From: Tranzscheliella williamsii
Lineage: Eukaryota; Basidiomycota; Ustilaginomycetes; Ustilaginales; Ustilaginaceae
Length of the DNA stretch: 64,000 nucleotides
Direction of reading: 5' to 3'
Assembly: GCA_023212725.1 (NCBI GenBank)
Contig: JALBYF010000007.1
Coordinates: 62,001-126,000 of the forward strand
Part shown: positions 8,815 to 19,151 of the stretch, one piece after another
Position numbering within the stretch: position 1 is the stretch's first letter
Layout of the letters: each line of letters starts with the position of its first letter
Position numbers and translations under genes: made by a program
Notes under the pieces: model-generated
The model's database searches: none
What the model was told of the DNA's origin: nothing
What the model saw: the letters and a program-made list of their open reading frames with translations, nothing else

Positions 8815-10518
8815 CTACATGTTTTTGCGGTGTTCGAAAGCGTGTTCTACCTCATGGTCCACGTGGATGAATGCTCTGTCGACCATGGGGAGCGCTTCAA
8901 GGTTATCCTGAAGGGACTGGCTGAGGTCGTGACTCTTCCAGAGCGGCGTTTCTGGGTGCATGACAATGTCGATCTCGACGATGTAGCGGGGGCCCGAGCT
9001 GTAAGCACGGACGCTTTCGATCGCCTGTATCTCATCGCTAAAGAGCGCGGCATTGTAGGTGACCAGCTGCAGAAAGTCCGTCGGGGCTGCGGCACCAGCC
9101 AGCGTCTTAAACTCGCCAAAGGCAGTGCGCGTCCAGGAAGAGATAATGGCGAGTGAAATCACCATGGCACCTGCTGGATCGATCCACCCGGCAATGGTGG
9201 CTCCGGCGGCGGAGGTGAAGATACCAAGCCCGTTGATGAAGAGGTCGTTGCGATGGTCTTGGTAGAGCACCTCGACCTGACTTGAATACTTGCGGAGACC
9301 GAAGCAGTAGGCGGCCAACAGCGCCTTAGTGACAAAGGCGATACCGACGGCAATCAGAGATGCTACGTGCAACTTTCTATCGTCATTGCCTTTGGCCAAA
9401 TCCTGAATGGACTGGACGACCAGAATAGCGGAGACCATGCCCATTAACGCAGCGTAGGTAATGTTACCGATGGGCTCGAAACGCGAACCTCCAATAGGCC
9501 ATCTGCGTTCATCAACCTTTTCGCTCTTGCGATGAAGCCAGTTGAGAACAAGATTAGCGAAAGGATCGAACACCGAGTCGGCAGCGGTGGCAAAGAGGGA
9601 GAGAGACAAAGAGCTAATAGCGGCATAGAGCTGGAGGCCGGCAAGGATAAAGTTGGCGCCGATGGAAGCGTAGACAGCGATTTTGACCCTGAGGGCAGAC
9701 GAGTCTAACTCCTCCTTGCTTTCATCAGCATGCTTTGAAATTGGCTTGAGCAGTCGTTCGATGTGCTCATTCTGTGCTTCGTAAAAGTTGCGGATCTGGC
9801 GTTCGGACCGCTTGCCCTTGCCCTTCCCAGAATGCCGACGACGGATCTCAGAATCTTCGACGACCTTAGAGCGGAGAAGCAGCGGGTCAGTGTCCTCAGT
9901 TCCCGGAGTGGTGGCGCTGAGACCACCAAACCCGGTCGAACTGGCACGAGAGCGTGCAGGAACCGGCTCCTGTTCAGTGGCGACGGGAGCGTCCAGCTGG
10001 CTGGCCTCTCGGTGATCGCCCTTGTGGGCTTGATGATCAGCAGCGATACCCTGCGCACGCGCGTAAGCGGATGAAGAGCTGGGTCCGATATTGACGTCGA
10101 CGGTGATCTCGTTGCCAAAGTACGCCCTGTACTTGGGAAGATGTGGCACGACCGCGGCCGAGGAGGCGGAGGCAGGACGGCTAGGCGGGAGGGAGCCGTG
10201 TGCCGGAGCAGCCAGCTCAATGTCCTGGTCATCTACAGGAGAAAGGGGAGGCGATTGCCCTGGCTGGTGAGCCTGATCTTGGGCGCCGGACCGCAGCTTC
10301 TGCTGAGCTACAGAGACGGCCGAGGAGATGATGTGCGACATGCTGAAGTTCCACGCCACTGTGCGTAGAACAGAGCTTCCACTGGGAGAGCGAAGATAGA
10401 AGCTGGGATCCGACCGGAGAAGGGCAGAGTTGTGTGCTCGGGCGAAGTGGGAAGTAGTGGTGGGAAGTAGTGATGCTGCGAAGAAAGATAGATCAAGGCG
10501 CTCTAAGGCTGCAGCCAT
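8815..10518 (-). CDS. Cation diffusion facilitator, manganese type
   Basis: ORF of 567 residues. The N-terminal half (to about 275) is hydrophilic and low in complexity; the C-terminal half is a CDF transporter with six membrane spans and a cytoplasmic domain. The metal-site motifs are DSVFD (314-318, span 2) and DHRND (421-425, span 5). The DxxxD/DxxxD pair is the signature of Mn-transporting CDFs, whereas Zn-CDFs carry HxxxD. The likely role is therefore export of Mn2+ (or Fe2+) from the cytosol across a plasma, Golgi or vacuolar membrane. The gene ends near 8815, tail to tail with the synthetase gene. The start is uncertain: Met1 (10518), or Met60 (10341, MSHIISSAVSV), which would make a more usual N-terminus. 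Family identity is confident; substrate is inferred from the motifs. Confidence 0.85.
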   Translation of the reverse strand: MAAALERLDLSFFAASLLPTTTSHFARAHNSALLRSDPSFYLRSPSGSSVLRTVAWNFSMSHIISSAVSVAQQKLRSGAQDQAHQPGQSPPLSPVDDQDIELAAPAHGSLPPSRPASASSAAVVPHLPKYRAYFGNEITVDVNIGPSSSSAYARAQGIAADHQAHKGDHREASQLDAPVATEQEPVPARSRASSTGFGGLSATTPGTEDTDPLLLRSKVVEDSEIRRRHSGKGKGKRSERQIRNFYEAQNEHIERLLKPISKHADESKEELDSSALRVKIAVYASIGANFILAGLQLYAAISSLSLSLFATAADSVFDPFANLVLNWLHRKSEKVDERRWPIGGSRFEPIGNITYAALMGMVSAILVVQSIQDLAKGNDDRKLHVASLIAVGIAFVTKALLAAYCFGLRKYSSQVEVLYQDHRNDLFINGLGIFTSAAGATIAGWIDPAGAMVISLAIISSWTRTAFGEFKTLAGAAAPTDFLQLVTYNAALFSDEIQAIESVRAYSSGPRYIVEIDIVMHPETPLWKSHDLSQSLQDNLEALPMVDRAFIHVDHEVEHAFEHRKNM

Positions 10519-11161
10519 AGATAAAAGACTCAGCCAACTGAACGTGCACGCGCCTATGTCCTATTTTTACCCTTCACAATTCACGTACACAGTAATATTC
10601 ACATTGGTATGAAGGATGTTGGAGCTCCGTGGACAACAACAAAACCTTCTCGATAGGGTGTACGAGTAAGAATTTCAATGCGAAGCCGCTAGCTTTTGTA
10701 GCGAGCGGACCCATGCGATCATCCTACGGAACGTCACAATGGTAAAGTAAAACACGGCAAGTCTAAGGCGGCTCAAGTACACTTGTGAATCACAGACTGG
10801 CACAGAGCTGGTCGAACGACAGTTGACTATCATGAGTGGGAATTGGGAAGCGAGAGGAATCAGATCAAAATCAGTAATCAATGCAGACAGATAAGGCAGC
10901 GAACAACTTGCCAAATCATGGCAATATGCATTAGCTGCAACTGAACATGCGCCAAGACGAACAACGTTGACTTTGCGCCGATGTTGAGTGAGATCCTCGG
11001 CCCTAGATGAGACGGAATTAAAACCTAACATCCACACCGTTTTTTTCGCCCTAGCTATCTGCATGCACATCAGCCAGTCGATTCTAAGAAACTGTGACTG
11101 TCATCGATTTCGATGTGAATGAATTGGCGGATAGTGCGGAGCGTGTACAGATCATCGAGAC
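10519..11161. other. Intergenic between CDF transporter and NIC96
   Basis: About 640 bp holding the presumed CDF promoter and the 3' flank of NIC96. Small ORFs here show no motif. I see no repeat, RNA gene or clear promoter element. Confidence 0.5.
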
Positions 11162-14116
11162 TCAGTGGATCTGTAAGGTGAAGCGGGAATATCGCAGGAG
11201 AAGAAGCGGAGGAACGGTTGCGGTCAGAACGCGCTCCGAACACAAGGCGGAAACAGGAGCGACACGATAGGGTGCAGGGTCGATACTTACGAAGACATCG
11301 AGGCGGGTGAGCTGGCTGTAGGTTTCGCTGCTCATGCGGAACCGGAGCATGCCGGCCCACATCATCAATGCGCGTGCTTGCGCACGGTATTCCTCCATGG
11401 CGTTGGTGCCGCTCCTGTGAATGCTCTCCTTGAGCTCCTGGTGCAGCCTGTATAGCATCGTCATGGTCATCAGCACGATCTCGGAAAAGTTACGTGCGAT
11501 GTTCTCGTCCACCTCTTTGAACTCCTCTGCCTTCTTCGTGATCGCGACCACGTCCTTCCGCGATTCCGCATCTAGGGGCAAGATCCGGAGCGCCTCGATC
11601 GTCTGCAACGCCTGCAGATGCTGGCCGTCCGTATGCAGCCCCACTGCCTTTTTCAGCTCCAGCAACCTTCGGCATGTGTCCCGATTTTTGCCAGAATACC
11701 CAAACTGCTTCTCGTACGTATCCAGAATGGCTGTCGCCAGCGTCACCAGGTTGCTGGCCGCCGAGAACGAGGCTCCGGACGAAAGGGAATTCGTCTTCCA
11801 CTCGGACACACTGATAGGCTCTGTCAGCCTTGCGCCAAGCTCCTTATTCAGCACGGACACCACTGTGTCGTGTTGCCCCGCCAAATTGTAAAGCAGAATC
11901 GCAGATTCGGTTCGATGCGCCATGTCGCACTGCGTAGCAGCCACCTGAACGATGGTCGACAGAAATTCCCGTTCGTTCTTGATCTTGATGAGCGGCAGGT
12001 TCTTCTCGATCAGACCAGGCGTCTTGGCGCCGTTCGTCCGCACATCACCCAGTAGCTCTTGGAACTCGGTAGGGTGCGCTTCCAGCACCAGCGCGCGGAT
12101 CAAATCGTGGCATCGACGCACCTGCTCCGATCCGACCGGCTCCGCGACGTCAGCGTGCAGGCAGATCAGATAGAGATATTGCAGCGCGTCTCTCCTCGAC
12201 GTCTGTGCAAAGTGTCGCACATAACGCTGAACAAGCTTGCTAAAGTCAATCGAGGCGATGGTGTGGCCCCGATCATCGGTCTCGACGGAAAGGTACTCGA
12301 TCTGCGAGGAAGCAGCCTGCGAAGATACGCGCAGCAAGCCGTAGTAGGCCAGCAGAATCGCAAAATGGATGGCGTCCACCTGGTGAGCCGATCTGGAGAA
12401 AAGAAAGCCGATCGCCTTCTCAAATTGTCCGCAAAGGACTAACAGCCGGAAGTAGAACAGCGGTCGGTTCCCCTTGGGGTCAAAGTAGGATTCTCCGAAC
12501 TTTTCAATCTTATGCCCCAAGTCGGAGAGCGTGAAGCGGTCTCGTGCAGAATCCTGAGCATCACTGTCATCGTCGTAGGACTCGCGCACCATGCTGAGCT
12601 GTAGCCAGAGCCAATTCTGGATGCTCGACGTAAGTAAGGCTGGGAATTTCTTGGTCACGTCGATTCTTCCGATCAGCTTGTAGAGCCCAAGCTTGTACGG
12701 GTCGTGCACTTCGGGAAGCGTACGGAATCGGGAGTTGTATTCAGCGATAAAGCGGTCTTTCAGCAATCGTGGTAGCCGCCGTTCTGGCGAATCGAGCCAT
12801 GCCTTCAGGTACGCCAGGAAAGACGGATCGCTGGACCGGATGCGGTTCTCATTGTCGGTGGCACATGCCAGCGCTTCGGATTCCTTGCCCATGCGGAGGA
12901 GCAAATAGATCTCGGCCCAGACCGGTACGTTGGTCGTGGCATCCAGCTCTTTGGCCAGATCCGATCTCCACTGATGCTGCGAATTGAGATGTTGGACCCG
13001 CAAAAAGGCACTGACAGTGGATCGCATCGTAGGCGCTCCTCCCCGTTGCGCAAGGACCGGGTTCGCAGCAATGACCTGCTCCATGTGATCCTCGAACTCG
13101 GTTTCTAAGTATTGCCTAGCTCCATGTATGAGCTCCCTTCTCAGTTTGGTGCCATCCACGCCATGCCAATTCTGGAGATCCACATAAGCTGAAGCGTATT
13201 GTCGCTCTTGTATAGGCTTAGCCGTGAACTCTCCATTGCGTACCTCTTGTTCGCGGACCATGGATGCGACCGCTTTCCAACTCTCCTGAAGCTCTCTGTT
13301 TTTGGCATCGTCTCCGGTTCCGGAAATAGCGTCGGTGAAGGCGTGAGCAAGCGCGAGACTGTATCCTTCCAAACGAGAAGAGTTGAGTCTGGATACGACC
13401 ATTTGATAGCGTGCCATTTTGCCATGCATCTGTGGACTGGTAGCGGAACCAAACGTCGAAGCGGAAGCAGGCAGCGTAAGAGCGGATGTGGAAGCACCAA
13501 AGCCAGCGCCAGAGCCAGACGCATCCATGTCTGCGTCGCGCGCGGAGCTTGACCCTGGTTGATGCTGGCCGAGCTCTTCGATGATCTTGCGCTTTTGCCG
13601 CTGCCAATCGCGATGCATGGTGCGATCGAGGTTGCGCTGGAAGTCCTGGAGGGTCTCTCTCCTGCCTTGCTCGATGGCGCTGATGATGACCTGCTGATGC
13701 TCATGGGTCAAGTAGCTCTCGACATTGGTGTCGTAGATGGGTTGGAGAGGCTCGAACGTGTTCGCAATGTTGGCAGAATTGATGGTATCGGCGAGTTGGG
13801 CGGCATCGATGCCGCCATTGGCAAGAAAGTAGTGTGCCCTCGCATCGCCTGGCTGACCGGTTCCGGAACGCAAGCTCTTGGAAACGAGCTTGCGACTCTG
13901 ATTCTCGATCTGGTCGAGACCGAGCTGGATCTGAGGTAGCTCGGAGCGCCCAAGGTGGTTGGTGAGCTTCCTGGATTGCTGCAGAAGCTCCGCCAACGAC
14001 TGGGTCGCCACATCCATAGGATAGTCGTTCATAGTTGCAGCGGTCTGGTTGGACTGCGGACTGATGCTGAGCGACAAGATGGTAGACGGAGTGGGGTTGA
14101 GCGGATGTTGAGCCAA
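11162..14116 (-). CDS. NIC96: Nucleoporin Nic96/Nup93, with a stop-free terminal intron
   Basis: Structural nucleoporin of the inner-ring (Nup93) complex. The N-terminal helix region (MNDYPMDVATQSLAELL, from residue 29) and the long alpha-helical C-terminal body match the Nic96 family. The frame is open for 984 codons, but residues 943-982 are probably an intron. A GTAAGT donor starts at 11290, CTGAC is a plausible branch site, and TTACAG ends at 11171. This phase-0 intron is exactly 120 nt with no stop codon. Splicing gives exons 11291-14116 and 11162-11170 and a C-terminus ...QLTRLDVFIH of 944 residues. Family members end just after the equivalent helix, whereas the unspliced reading adds a non-conserved hydrophobic tail. 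The start may be Met1 (14116) or Met29. The head-to-head neighbour is NHX1. Confidence 0.88.
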   Translation of the reverse strand: MAQHPLNPTPSTILSLSISPQSNQTAATMNDYPMDVATQSLAELLQQSRKLTNHLGRSELPQIQLGLDQIENQSRKLVSKSLRSGTGQPGDARAHYFLANGGIDAAQLADTINSANIANTFEPLQPIYDTNVESYLTHEHQQVIISAIEQGRRETLQDFQRNLDRTMHRDWQRQKRKIIEELGQHQPGSSSARDADMDASGSGAGFGASTSALTLPASASTFGSATSPQMHGKMARYQMVVSRLNSSRLEGYSLALAHAFTDAISGTGDDAKNRELQESWKAVASMVREQEVRNGEFTAKPIQERQYASAYVDLQNWHGVDGTKLRRELIHGARQYLETEFEDHMEQVIAANPVLAQRGGAPTMRSTVSAFLRVQHLNSQHQWRSDLAKELDATTNVPVWAEIYLLLRMGKESEALACATDNENRIRSSDPSFLAYLKAWLDSPERRLPRLLKDRFIAEYNSRFRTLPEVHDPYKLGLYKLIGRIDVTKKFPALLTSSIQNWLWLQLSMVRESYDDDSDAQDSARDRFTLSDLGHKIEKFGESYFDPKGNRPLFYFRLLVLCGQFEKAIGFLFSRSAHQVDAIHFAILLAYYGLLRVSSQAASSQIEYLSVETDDRGHTIASIDFSKLVQRYVRHFAQTSRRDALQYLYLICLHADVAEPVGSEQVRRCHDLIRALVLEAHPTEFQELLGDVRTNGAKTPGLIEKNLPLIKIKNEREFLSTIVQVAATQCDMAHRTESAILLYNLAGQHDTVVSVLNKELGARLTEPISVSEWKTNSLSSGASFSAASNLVTLATAILDTYEKQFGYSGKNRDTCRRLLELKKAVGLHTDGQHLQALQTIEALRILPLDAESRKDVVAITKKAEEFKEVDENIARNFSEIVLMTMTMLYRLHQELKESIHRSGTNAMEEYRAQARALMMWAGMLRFRMSSETYSQLTRLDVFVSIDPAPYRVAPVSALCSERVLTATVPPLLLLRYSRFTLQIH

Positions 14117-14730
14117 CTTTTCTTCGCGTCGAGCGCCAATAAAGGTCGATCACGAAGAACGGCCCACTCCTCTCGGCCGATCCAAATAATCACTGGGACA
14201 AGATCGCTCCATCATGATTGTGATTCCCATTCCACAGACGAACCGTTGGCTTCAACCAAGGCAAACGCTACCTTGGGAGCCAGGTCTACCTCCGGAGCCC
14301 CTTAGCGATACAGGGCGTCACACTGGCACTTGCTAAGATAGAGGATCTTCGGCGTTGTGCTGTATACCGTGAGTTTGTGTTAGATCTTTTGTCCTCCGCA
14401 TCGAACGCACGGTTCGGAGTAACATCGAGGGTTTTAGGCGGTGAAGTGTCAAAGCTGTTGATATCCGTGCTTCTGCAGCTTGGCAGTCCTGACTCTTTGC
14501 TTCTCTGCCTGTTACAAGTACAGTCCGCTTCCGCAGGTTTCTTCTCATTCAGCTTAGACATCCCCAGCCCTGCAGCAGTCTTAGCTGCACCCTCACTAGG
14601 TTGCTTGCGGCATAGCTTCGCAGATTCTGCCGCCCTGCGCCGAGGCGTTCACGCAAGAATTTTTCCACATGAGATAAGAAGCAGCAAGACCGGCCTTTTC
14701 ATCCTTCGCTCATAGGCGTTCGTAGGGCCT
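14117..14730. other. Divergent intergenic region between NIC96 and NHX1
   Basis: About 610 bp of shared upstream DNA for two divergent genes. Short ORFs are present on both strands, without motifs. I found no TATA element or repeat that I could defend. Confidence 0.5.
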
Positions 14731-17187
14731 TTGCCGACTGAGGCGAGCAAGATGGCGATTGGAGCGGTACCAAGGGCGCTAAGAGACATTGGCATAACTA
14801 CCGTGATTTCCACGCCCATGCCCAGCTCTATTGCCACGCTTGCCCCCCTACCAACGGCCTCGCCCATCGTGCCCGATGCCGAGCAGCAGGAGCGCGACTC
14901 ATCCCTGGCGCTCTTCCTCGTGCTTACACTCCTTATCATGTCTTTTTGGACGTCGTACTACTTGAAAGTGAAGCGCATCACTGCTGTCCATGAGACTATT
15001 GTTGGCCTTTTCGCCGGCATGTTCGTTGGCATCTGCCTCCGCGTCGGTCCAGGCGAACAGGTCCAGAAGATGCTGAGCTTCAGCAACACCATCATGCTGA
15101 ATGTCCTGCTTCCGCCCATCATCCTCGCTTCTGGATACGACCTGCGCCAGGAGAACTTCTTCCGTAACTTTGGTACTATCCTGGTCTTTGCCTTTGCAGG
15201 CACATTTATCAGCGCCATTGTGGTAGGCGTCATTGTCTACCTCTGGTCCCTGCTGCATCTCGAGTCCATCTCACTCACCCTGCTCGAGTGTCTCATCTTT
15301 GGCTCCACACTCAGTGCCACTGACCCGGTGACGATCCTTGCCATCTTCAACACGTACAAGGTCGACCCGAAGCTCTATTCGGTCATCTTTGGCGAGAGCA
15401 TCTTGAACGACGCCGTCTCTATCGTCATGTTCGACACGCTCTCCAAGTTCAGGGGCAAGGAGATTTACATCTCCTCCATCTTCCACGGCATTGGCCTTTT
15501 CCTGGTCGTCTTCACGCTTTCCATGCTCTTGGGTGTCTGTTTCGGCCTCGGCTGTTCTTTACTTCTCAAGCACTCGCGTCTCAATTCGTACCCCCAGCTC
15601 GAAAGCTGCCTGGTAGCGCTGATCGCCTATACGAGTTACTTTTTCAGTAATGGTGTCACCATGAGCGGTATCGTTTCGCTCCTCTTCTGCGGTATCACGC
15701 TAAAGCACTACGCGTATCACAACATGTCGCGGCGGACGCAGAGGACGACAAGATATACTTTCCAGACGCTCGCCAACCTTTCGGAGAACTTCATTTTCAT
15801 CTACCTCGGGCTCAGTCTGTTCACGCAGGAGAATCTGGTCTACAAGCCTCTGTTCATCATTGTCACCGTGGTCGCCGTCGTGACGTCGCGCTATTGTGCG
15901 GTCTTCCCGATCGCAAGCGTGATCAATGCCATCAAGCGCGCCAAGAACAACCGCCGCGCGAGGGCCGCCGGTGGGGGAGCGCTGCCTCGAGGCGGCAACG
16001 AAGAGGAGCTGCCACGGCAGTACCAGATTATGCTTTTCTGGGCGGGCCTGCGCGGGGCCGTCGGATTTGCGCTGTCGGCCGGCATCGAGGGGCAGAATGC
16101 AATCGCGCTGCAGACGACGGTGCTTGTCACGGTGGTGCTGACCATGATCGTTTTTGGAGGGACCACGGCGCAGATGCTCGAGATTCTGGGCATCCGGACC
16201 GGCGTGCAGGACGACGAAGGCGAGTCGGATGAGGAAGAGGACGACGAGGATGGCATGCGGCTGCGCGGTGTGCATCGAAGGACCTATCTGAACTCGTCGG
16301 ACGATCGCGATGCGGCGGAGCGTGACGGGCTGACACGCGCCGGTGAACGCTTTGGCTCGGGCAAGGGGTATCGCGACGGCAGCGCCGGCTCGAGTCCACG
16401 CGCATCGCTCGGTCACCACCCGTACGCTTCGCGTGGCCAAGGCAGCAACGGCGGTGCGGCAGGTTTGCCGTTCTCCAAGGGTGGTGGCGCTGGCTTTGCC
16501 GATGACCTGGAAGAAGACGAGGAGCTGTCTTCGTACTCGTCCGAGGTGCTGCCCTCGCGCACGTCGACGCAGGACTTCGCGATGGCAGCGTCGGTCGGGC
16601 CAGGCGGCAGAATAGGCCGGACGGTCGCTGGCCCGATCGCGGGCTCGCGCTCGCCCACGAGTGTCAACACCACGTCAATTCCAAGTCTCAGCGAGATCCG
16701 AAAGGCGGTCATCGAGGTATCGGCATCGGAAGGCGCGACGTCCTCACCCGCCAAGCAGCTGCTGGACCGGGCCGGCCTGGTCATGAAAGACGGACAGTGG
16801 TTCCAGGCAATTGACCAAAAGTACCTGCTTCCTCTCTTCAGCAATTCGGTGGCGAGCCGAAAGCACGAGGAGAAAAAGATCGCGCGGCTGGCGGCGCGAG
16901 ATGCGGCGACGCGGTCCGAGCTAGACCTCAGCGGTACCGGCGCCGAGGAGGGCAATACGACGTTAGGCGCCAGCGGAAGCCGACGTAGCTTCTTTTCGGT
17001 AGAGGATGATGGCGACGCAGACGCCTATCCCTCCGAACGCGACGCCGAGGTAGTCGACGAAGAGGACGACGACCACCAGACACCAGTCTTCGACGCCACC
17101 TCGTTCGCCAGCGGCCGCATCTCCACCAGCGGACGTAACACCCCTACACGCCGAACGTCGAGCAGAGACGACGGTTCATTGCACTAG
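14731..17187 (+). CDS. NHX1: Endosomal/vacuolar Na+(K+)/H+ exchanger
   Basis: An 818-residue CPA1-family exchanger. About the first 490 residues carry some 12 membrane spans. Landmarks are the amiloride-site region MLNVLLPPIIL, GSTLSATDPVTILAIF, and the transport motif GESILNDAVSIVMF with its ND pair; later spans include FWAGLRGAVGFAL. It resembles yeast Nhx1 and mammalian NHE6/7/9, which move Na+ or K+ into late endosomes in exchange for H+ and so set luminal pH and trafficking. The C-terminal tail (about 490-818) is long, acidic and Ser/Gly-rich, with blocks such as SDEEEDDEDG; this is longer than in yeast and probably regulatory. Met1 is followed by a second Met at residue 8. The ORF is intron-free. 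Confidence 0.9.
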   Translation: MPTEASKMAIGAVPRALRDIGITTVISTPMPSSIATLAPLPTASPIVPDAEQQERDSSLALFLVLTLLIMSFWTSYYLKVKRITAVHETIVGLFAGMFVGICLRVGPGEQVQKMLSFSNTIMLNVLLPPIILASGYDLRQENFFRNFGTILVFAFAGTFISAIVVGVIVYLWSLLHLESISLTLLECLIFGSTLSATDPVTILAIFNTYKVDPKLYSVIFGESILNDAVSIVMFDTLSKFRGKEIYISSIFHGIGLFLVVFTLSMLLGVCFGLGCSLLLKHSRLNSYPQLESCLVALIAYTSYFFSNGVTMSGIVSLLFCGITLKHYAYHNMSRRTQRTTRYTFQTLANLSENFIFIYLGLSLFTQENLVYKPLFIIVTVVAVVTSRYCAVFPIASVINAIKRAKNNRRARAAGGGALPRGGNEEELPRQYQIMLFWAGLRGAVGFALSAGIEGQNAIALQTTVLVTVVLTMIVFGGTTAQMLEILGIRTGVQDDEGESDEEEDDEDGMRLRGVHRRTYLNSSDDRDAAERDGLTRAGERFGSGKGYRDGSAGSSPRASLGHHPYASRGQGSNGGAAGLPFSKGGGAGFADDLEEDEELSSYSSEVLPSRTSTQDFAMAASVGPGGRIGRTVAGPIAGSRSPTSVNTTSIPSLSEIRKAVIEVSASEGATSSPAKQLLDRAGLVMKDGQWFQAIDQKYLLPLFSNSVASRKHEEKKIARLAARDAATRSELDLSGTGAEEGNTTLGASGSRRSFFSVEDDGDADAYPSERDAEVVDEEDDDHQTPVFDATSFASGRISTSGRNTPTRRTSSRDDGSLH

Positions 17188-18183
17188 TTGACACACTCCG
17201 GCAACCGCCTCACTAGTCTTGCGCGGAAATAACGGGCACAGTCCCTGTACATTAGCTCGTCCGCAGCCATGCTATATTGGCACCCTTGTTGCAAGAACGA
17301 CTGATTGATCAGATGTGGCCGTTGTGCAGCAGGTGGGCTATGCGCGATTCAGGCCGCGACCGCCAGATGCAACGAAAGATGAGCCAAGGTCGGCTCGATG
17401 AGGAATCTGACGGGCTGTAGCGACGACTGACATCACCGTCCTAGCGTACCTACAATAGACGTATCACCAATCCGGAATCGTCGTGTGAAACTCTTGTCAC
17501 TGATCGAACCATGAACAGTTTAAGTTCTGTGAGGCCGCTGGGGAAGGCGCTGGACAGCATTGCGCAATGAGAATATCACGCTTCTAATCTGAAGCGGGCA
17601 AGGGGGCACCGAACTCATAAGAGTGAATCAGCGAAGTCGCGGGTGTTCTGCTGCTCAGCATTCACATTAGATTGCTGAGCACAGGCCAATCACAGTCCAA
17701 TTTAACCTTTGCTGCGCCGAGGTGGAGAGCTGCATTATGTTGGGACCAAGTTAAACGGTACGCTTCTCCATCACGGTGCAGCTGCAGCTAGAATTTCTTA
17801 TGTTGTTTATGACGGTTTTCTAATCGATCACAAAGCCTTAAATCGTCACATATGCCTTCCACGATCCTAGTCACAATTTCAGTCAGATTCACGAATCACA
17901 AATCCTCAGATCGGCTCGGGAGGCGGGCGGCCTGATCGGTCTACGCTCACGACTGCGGCCAAGCGCTCCCGACCTCCATCATAAGCCCGCCCTGCACTTC
18001 TCACCAAGCGTCCTCACTCACTTACTGCATCCCACCAGATTGCTTCTCCACCGACACACGGCACTCCGCATCTACGTTGCGTGCTCGCGGCTGATCTTTC
18101 TTCGCTACACCGGCCGAATCGGGTGGTGGCACACGACTTGTCCGAGTTATCCTACCGCTGTCTATTAGCGATCTTCTACCACT
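17188..18183. other. Intergenic upstream of 6-phosphogluconolactonase
   Basis: About 1 kb between two plus-strand genes. It holds a 9 bp inverted repeat (17652-17681) with a CCAAT box just after it (about 17686), and a pyrimidine-rich stretch close to the next start (about 17990-18060). No convincing ORF or tRNA is visible. Confidence 0.5.
17652..17681. repeat. Perfect 9 bp inverted repeat (possible hairpin or operator)
   Basis: TGCTCAGCA (17652-17660) and TGCTGAGCA (17673-17681) are exact reverse complements separated by 12 bp, about 500 bp upstream of the 6-phosphogluconolactonase start. It could be a protein-binding palindrome or chance. A CCAAT motif follows within 10 bp. Confidence 0.35.
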
Positions 18184-18993
18184 ATGCGGCCCATGGATGC
18201 ACAGGCGCCGTCGCAGAAGCCTGCCGACCCGATCCTATTTTCGTTCGAGTCGTCCGACGAGCTCTCGCGCAACCTGGCCGACTTTGTCATCAAGGCGCAG
18301 AACGATGCTATCTCAAGGCGTAACAAGTTCACGTTAGCCACCTCGGGCGGGTCGCTGCCCAAGATGCTCGCCAAGTACCTGATCAACCGCGACGACAACG
18401 CGTTGCGGTGGGACAAGTGGGAGATTTTCTTCTGCGACGAGCGTCTGGTGCCTCTGGACCATGAAGACTCTAACTACTATCTGTGCCATCAGGAATTCTT
18501 TTCCAAGGTGCCCGAGCTCAAGCGCAGCCAAATCCACACCATCGACGAGAGCTTGCTGAACGACCCCGAGGAGCTGTCGGATGCCTACGAAAAGCAGCTC
18601 GTGCAGGCGTTTGCAGGCAAGGAGGCGGTGCGCAACCCGGTCTTCGACTTGATCCTGCTCGGCATGGGCCCCGATGGCCACACCTGCTCGCTCTTCCCCG
18701 GCCACGAGCTGCTCACCGAGCAGGACCGCTGGGTGGCCCCCATCGAGGACTCGCCCAAGCCGCCCGCCAAGCGCATCACCTTCACCTATCCCGTCCTCAA
18801 CCACGCCCACCGCCTCGCCTTTGTCCTCGCCGGCGAGAGTAAGCAGGAGATGCTCAGCAAGGTCCTCGACCAGCCCGAGCTCGGCCTGCCCGCCAGCAGG
18901 GTCCGCCCCTCGCCCCCCGGCGACATCTACTTCTTCACCGACAATGCCGCCAGCAAGACCACCAACTACGCGAGAAGCGACTTTAAGCTCTGA
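18184..18993 (+). CDS. SOL3: 6-phosphogluconolactonase
   Basis: A 269-residue enzyme of the oxidative pentose phosphate pathway; it hydrolyses 6-phosphogluconolactone to 6-phosphogluconate in the cytosol after glucose-6-phosphate dehydrogenase. Family signatures are [11 protein letters not shown] (phosphate loop, about 51-61), [20 protein letters not shown] (about 79-98) and [20 protein letters not shown] (about 157-176, the GxGPDGHTxSLFP motif). Length matches the Sol/6PGL family. Met1 (18184) or Met4 (18193) could start. The 3' end is tail to tail with the Rab-like gene, about 160 bp apart. No intron. Confidence 0.93.
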   Translation: MRPMDAQAPSQKPADPILFSFESSDELSRNLADFVIKAQNDAISRRNKFTLATSGGSLPKMLAKYLINRDDNALRWDKWEIFFCDERLVPLDHEDSNYYLCHQEFFSKVPELKRSQIHTIDESLLNDPEELSDAYEKQLVQAFAGKEAVRNPVFDLILLGMGPDGHTCSLFPGHELLTEQDRWVAPIEDSPKPPAKRITFTYPVLNHAHRLAFVLAGESKQEMLSKVLDQPELGLPASRVRPSPPGDIYFFTDNAASKTTNYARSDFKL

Positions 18994-19151
18994 TCTCTCT
19001 CCGCGACGTTCACCTGTAGTCATCACAGTATATTGCCCCTGGCCTCTGCGTCCGTGTTTTCTCAGGTCCTGTGTGTTGTCCGCTTTATGTGGCGCCTGTT
19101 GCCGGCATGGTGGGGAGCGGCAGATGAGCCGCTGGTGGGACGGGGGGGAGG

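Noticed and set aside
15700..16440. 246-codon ORF antisense to NHX1
   Set aside because: Shadow of the exchanger gene; no family features.
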